From Catellatospora methionotrophica (GTDB taxonomy: Bacteria; Actinomycetota; Actinomycetes; Mycobacteriales; Micromonosporaceae), in contig NZ_JAAOTJ010000021.1 in NCBI RefSeq assembly GCF_011297335.1, forward strand, positions 1 through 64,000: a stretch of DNA of 64,000 bases, read 5' to 3'. Made by a program: the position numbers and the translations under genes. Position 1 is the first letter of the stretch, and every line of letters starts with the position of its first letter. This document shows positions 60,544 through 64,000 of this stretch, in pieces. Under the pieces are notes generated by a model. The model worked only from the letters and a program-made list of their open reading frames with translations, ran no database searches and was not told where the DNA came from.

Positions 60544-61440
60544 ATGAGCGCAGAGATCGTGGTGCTGAGGAACCCCGGTGCCGGCAGAGGCCGGCACCGG
60601 GGTTCTCTGCCTGGGGTGCTCGAACGCCTCGGCGCGGCGGGCCGCCCGGTGCGGGTGCTGGACGCGGCGAGCGCCGCCGAGGCCGAGCAGGCCTGCCGTG
60701 ACGCCGTCGCCGCCGGTGCGGGCGCGCTGGTCGCGATGGGCGGCGACGGGACCGTGCACGTGGCCCAGCAGGCCGTCGCCGGCACGGCGGTGCCGCTGGG
60801 CGTCATCCCGGCGGGCACCGGCAACGACTTCGCCACCAGCACCGGGCTGCCCGCCGACCTGTACGCGGCCGCCGACGCCATAGCCGCCGCGCTGCGCGAG
60901 GGCCGCACCCGCGCCCTGGACCTGGCCCGCATCACCTGCCTCGACGGGACCGTGCGCTGGTACGGGGCGGTGCTCGCGGCGGGCTTCGACGCGATCGTCA
61001 ACGAGCGCGGCAACCGCATGCGCTGGCCGCGCGGCCCGCTCCGCTACGACGTCGCCGTACTGCTGGAACTGGCCCGGCTGCGCCCCCGCCGCTACACGGT
61101 GACCGTCGACGGCCAGACCAGTGTGCTCGACGCGGTCCTGCTGGCCGTCGGCAACACCGCGGCGTACGGCGGCGGCATGCGCATCTGCCCCGACGCCGAC
61201 GCCACCGACGGCCTGCTCGACATGGTCTGGGCCGAGCCGGTCTCGCGGGCCACCCTGATCCGCATCAAGCCCCGCGTCTACCAGGGCACCCACATCACCC
61301 ACCCGAAGGTGCGCTCGCTGCGCGCCCGCGAGATCACCATCGCCGCCGAGGGCATCGTCTGCTACGCCGACGGCGAGCGCATCTCCGCCCTGCCCGTCAC
61401 GATCACCGCCGTTCCGCAGGCCGTCCACCTTCTCGGCTGA
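60544..61440 (+). CDS. Diacylglycerol kinase-family lipid kinase (DgkB/YegS-like)
   Basis: A 298-residue kinase: N-terminal IVVLRNPGAGRGRHRGSLPG, nucleotide loop MGGDGTVHVAQQAVAG, GVIPAGTGNDFA and the Gly-rich GGGMRICPDADATDGLLDMV, all signature motifs of the LCB5/DAGK catalytic family. Length normal. It probably phosphorylates diacylglycerol or another lipid at the membrane. A perfect 15-bp hairpin lies in the coding sequence (60571-60604) that encodes the first motif. Confidence 0.92.
   Translation: MSAEIVVLRNPGAGRGRHRGSLPGVLERLGAAGRPVRVLDAASAAEAEQACRDAVAAGAGALVAMGGDGTVHVAQQAVAGTAVPLGVIPAGTGNDFATSTGLPADLYAAADAIAAALREGRTRALDLARITCLDGTVRWYGAVLAAGFDAIVNERGNRMRWPRGPLRYDVAVLLELARLRPRRYTVTVDGQTSVLDAVLLAVGNTAAYGGGMRICPDADATDGLLDMVWAEPVSRATLIRIKPRVYQGTHITHPKVRSLRAREITIAAEGIVCYADGERISALPVTITAVPQAVHLLG
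60571..60604 (+). promoter_or_regulatory. Perfect 15-bp hairpin inside the lipid-kinase coding start
   Basis: AACCCCGGTGCCGGC with its exact complement, four-base loop AGAG, beginning 27 bases after the start codon. It encodes NPGAGRGRHRG, so some of the symmetry may be constrained by protein sequence. Confidence 0.7.
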
Positions 61441-61442
61441 GG

Positions 61443-61497
61443 CGAAGGAAGGGCTCCTTCTACAACGCATAGCGATAAGAAGGTGCCCTTCCTTCGT
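61443..61497. repeat. Family B hairpin between lipid kinase and NRPS genes
   Basis: CGAAGGAAGGGCTCCTTCT and AGAAGGTGCCCTTCCTTCG form a 19-base-pair stem with two mismatches around CAACGCATAGCG. Convergent genes on both sides; a bidirectional terminator is likely. Confidence 0.88.
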
Positions 61498-61514
61498 CCG
61501 CACCGCGGGGCGGG

Positions 61515-64000
61515 TCAGCCGGCGCGGTCGGCGGCGGCCTGGACCTCGTCGAGGCTGTCGGCGATCTCCGCGCCTGACACCGCGTCGGGCAGGTCGTCCT
61601 CCATCCGGCGTAGTGGGCGGTAGGCCAGGCCGAGCGCGCCCCAGAGGGCGAGGAGCAGGCCGCAGGCGGCCAGGATGAGGCCGTTGCCGCGGCCCTCGCC
61701 GACGCCGGTGAGCAGGCCCAGGGTGTCCGCCCACGCGCCGCCGGGGGCGAGCAGCGGCCGCACGGCTTCGGCCAGGGGCGGGGCGGTGAGGAACGCGGCC
61801 GGGGTCATCGCGACGGCGAGCATCTGGTTGGTGGCCAGCACCCGGCCCTGCAGGTCCAGGCCCACCTTGACCTGGATGATGGCGAGCCAGTGGGCGTTGA
61901 GGACGGTCAGCGAGGCGTACCAGATGAGGCTTCCCGCCGCGGCCAGGGCCAGGGACGGGCGCAGGCCAACCAGGAGCGCGCCGAGGCCGACGCCGCTGAC
62001 GAAGCCGACCATGCCGAGCGCGCGCCGCTGCGAGCCGCCCCACAACACCATGGCCAGTGCGCCCAGCCCCGCGCCGACGCCGCTGCACGCGGTGACGATG
62101 CTGACGCCGGTCGCGCCGCCGAACGCGTACACGGTGGGCACGGTGACCGCGAGGGCGAGCATGGCCAGGTAGTTCTCCACCACGAAGAACCCGATCATGA
62201 TCATGAGGGGCCGCCGCCGCACCAGGAAGCGCCAGCCGCCGACGATCGCCCGGACGAACGTCTCCTCCCGGCGGCGGAACAGCCGGTCCGGCAGCCGCAC
62301 CGCCAGCAGCGTGGCGAAGCCCGCCAGCAGCGACAGCACGTCCACCACGACGACGCCGGGCAGGCCCAGCGCGGTGATCAGCGCGCCACCGGCCAGCGGG
62401 GCGATCAGCATGCCGATGCCCGGCCCGAGGTTGGCCAGCGCGTTGGCCTGCGCCAGGTACGGCTTGGGCACGAGCTGGGCGACCGCGGCCAGGTACGCGG
62501 GCCGGTGGAACGCGGTCACCGCCGACAGCAGCCCGACCAGCAGCCCGACCGTGCCGATGCTGAGCCGGTCCAGTGCCAGCAGGGTCACCATCGCCGTCAT
62601 GACCAGCGCACCGATGCCGTTGCAGGCCAGCATGACGCGCCGCCGGTCGACCCGGTCGGCGACCGCGCCGCCCAGCGGCAGCAGCAGGATCGCGGGCAGC
62701 AGCGCCAGCATGGTGACCAGCGCGTAGTCGGCGACCAGGCCGCTTCGCTGGTATGCCCAGACGCCGAGCGCGAACGAGCTGAGCGCCGCGCCGATCAGCG
62801 CCGTCGACTGACCGGCCGCCATCAGGTAGAACTCGCGCAGGTCCCGGCGGGCCGCGCCGCCGGTCACCGACGTCGCGATCGGCTCCGGCAGCCGCCCGGC
62901 GGCCCAGCCGCGTACCGCGTCCGCGACCCGTTCGGCCAGCCACGACGCCTGGTGCTTGAGGAAGTAGTGGCCCGCCTTGGGCACCACGGCCAGCTCGACC
63001 CGGTCGGCGAACGCGCCCCACTCGGCGTAGCGCTCCTCGTACAGCTCGGTGGACCGGTCCCGGGCCCCGATGACGCACAGCACCGGGGCGCGCAGCCGCC
63101 GCCGCGCGGGCGCGGTCAGCTCGCGGGTGAACCAGGACTGGGACTCGTCGACGTCGTGGCGCAGGCCGCGCAGGATCACGTCGGCGTCCAGGCCCTCGTC
63201 GTCGTCGAGGCCGCCGAGGGTGCGCAGGAAGTCGCGGTACGCCCGGTCGGAGGTCCACCATGTGGCCGGGACACGCCGGTGCAGCCAGGCCGAGACCCGG
63301 CCGGGCAGCCTAGCGGCGGGGAAACTGCCGCCGACGACCAGCCCGGCGACCTCGCGGCCCAGCGACTCCAGCCGCAGCGCCAGCTCGGTGGCGGCGGCCG
63401 AGCCGACGCAGTGCCCGTAGACCAGCACCGGCCCGTCGGGCAGCTCGGCCACGATGCGGTCGATCAGCTCGGGTAGCGGCAGTTGCGGCTCGTCGGGGCG
63501 GGCCGGGTCGTGGCCGGGCAGCTCCACTGCCAGCACCGCCGCGCCCGGCAGCCGCGCCGCCAGCTCCGTCGCGAACGGACCGTACGCCGCCGCCGAGCCC
63601 CCGCCGTATGGCACGCACACCACGGTCAGCGTCGCCGTCGCCGGACCGGCCAGCCGGTGCAGCAGCCCGCCGGGGCGGCCGCCGCCGTCGAGGTGGGCCG
63701 CCAGCTCGCGTACGGTCGGGCGGGTGAACAGGTCGATCACGCGCAGGCCCGGGTCGATGGCCCGCACCGCCCGGACGGCCTTGAACGAGTCCCCGCCGAG
63801 GGCGAAGAAGTCGTCGTCGACGCCGATGTCCCCGCACTCCAGGACCTGCGCCCACGCGGCGGCGACGAGACGCTGCGCGGGGGTCGACGGCGCGACGCGG
63901 TCGGCGGCGGCGGGCGGCGCGGGCTCGGGCAGCGCGGCCCGGTCGACCTTGCCGTTGGCGGTCAGCGGCAGCGCGGCCAGGGCCGTGAGCACCGACGGGA
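61515..64000 (-). CDS. NRPS terminal module (end of A, PCP, TE) fused to an MFS exporter, 5' end off the window
   Basis: The 828 visible residues are one frame. Order: A-domain motif A10 (LPLTANGKVDRAAL), carrier protein with phosphopantetheine Ser in FFALGGDSFKAV, a thioesterase with HCVG motif (Y-G-H-C-V-G; Cys codon at 63408-63410 where Ser is usual) and catalytic His in KAGHYFLKHQA, then a linker and 12 membrane helices of an EntS-like MFS (PAYLAAVAQLVPKPYLAQAN). A non-ribosomal peptide would thus be released and exported by the same chain. The MFS domain begins about residue 385 of the visible part. Product unknown. Confidence 0.9.
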   Translation of the reverse strand, partial: PSVLTALAALPLTANGKVDRAALPEPAPPAAADRVAPSTPAQRLVAAAWAQVLECGDIGVDDDFFALGGDSFKAVRAVRAIDPGLRVIDLFTRPTVRELAAHLDGGGRPGGLLHRLAGPATATLTVVCVPYGGGSAAAYGPFATELAARLPGAAVLAVELPGHDPARPDEPQLPLPELIDRIVAELPDGPVLVYGHCVGSAAATELALRLESLGREVAGLVVGGSFPAARLPGRVSAWLHRRVPATWWTSDRAYRDFLRTLGGLDDDEGLDADVILRGLRHDVDESQSWFTRELTAPARRRLRAPVLCVIGARDRSTELYEERYAEWGAFADRVELAVVPKAGHYFLKHQASWLAERVADAVRGWAAGRLPEPIATSVTGGAARRDLREFYLMAAGQSTALIGAALSSFALGVWAYQRSGLVADYALVTMLALLPAILLLPLGGAVADRVDRRRVMLACNGIGALVMTAMVTLLALDRLSIGTVGLLVGLLSAVTAFHRPAYLAAVAQLVPKPYLAQANALANLGPGIGMLIAPLAGGALITALGLPGVVVVDVLSLLAGFATLLAVRLPDRLFRRREETFVRAIVGGWRFLVRRRPLMIMIGFFVVENYLAMLALAVTVPTVYAFGGATGVSIVTACSGVGAGLGALAMVLWGGSQRRALGMVGFVSGVGLGALLVGLRPSLALAAAGSLIWYASLTVLNAHWLAIIQVKVGLDLQGRVLATNQMLAVAMTPAAFLTAPPLAEAVRPLLAPGGAWADTLGLLTGVGEGRGNGLILAACGLLLALWGALGLAYRPLRRMEDDLPDAVSGAEIADSLDEVQAAADRAG

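Overview
The window is high-GC DNA (GTG starts are common, third codon positions are almost all G or C) with a complete Pup–proteasome locus (mpa, dop, pup, prcB, prcA, pafA, pafB, pafC), a mycothiol-dependent formaldehyde dehydrogenase and many leaderless genes. Together these point to an actinomycete. The gene content and the style of intergenic hairpins suggest a member of the Micromonosporaceae, but I cannot name a genus or species from sequence alone.

Layout. 1-3455: sugar ABC importer (end of the binding protein, two permeases) and a GH1 beta-glucosidase in one tight operon. 3.6-9.6 kb: an orphan six-helix membrane protein, a large LuxR-type ATPase regulator, a PIG-L deacetylase and a serine beta-lactamase-like hydrolase. 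9.7-16.4 kb: a His-rich secreted peptide, a CPA1 antiporter, a UBP-type zinc-finger protein, an ABC-F ATPase, a tandem GNAT and a cellulose-binding (CBM2) secreted zinc metallopeptidase. 16.4-27 kb: flavoprotein, mycothiol-dependent formaldehyde detoxification pair, GNAT/Eis acetyltransferases, secreted amidase with golvesin-type C-terminus, a WGR-propeller protein, a septum-formation-type lipoprotein, a HAD phosphatase and a methyltransferase-like protein. 27.1-31.3 kb: osmoprotectant (glycine betaine/choline-type) ABC importer in two divergent halves. 31.4-34.9 kb: ArsR regulator, MFS pump (split by one base) and FAD monooxygenase, resembling a drug or xenobiotic resistance cassette. 35.1-40.6 kb: FtsX/MacB-type ABC exporter with a two-component system. 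40.7-61.4 kb: RecB-like nuclease, site-2 protease, trmI and the Pup–proteasome system interleaved with a GT2 glycosyltransferase, an endonuclease VII-like ORF and rmlB, then tatA-tatC and a lipid kinase. 61.5-64 kb: 3' end of an NRPS gene (A-PCP-TE) fused in frame to an MFS exporter; it runs off the window.

How it works together. In the proteasome region, Dop deamidates the Gln-terminated Pup, PafA ligates it to target lysines, Mpa (with its C-terminal QYL) unfolds the targets and PrcBA degrades them; PafBC is the WYL-type DNA-damage regulator pair.

The most unusual non-coding content is a set of long intergenic palindromes in at least four sequence families (11 families or copies listed below plus one perfect 28-bp-arm singleton). 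They sit mostly at gene ends, and several are directly flanked by short tandem-repeat arrays. Other points worth attention are the NRPS thioesterase whose nucleophile position is Cys, in one chain with an exporter; a monooxygenase promoter with both hexamers covered by twin palindromic operators; several very small ORFs coupled by ATGA/TGATG overlaps; and an endonuclease VII-like ORF that overlaps prcB by 82 bases and has lost a zinc cysteine. No rRNA, tRNA, CRISPR array, transposase or phage gene was recognised.
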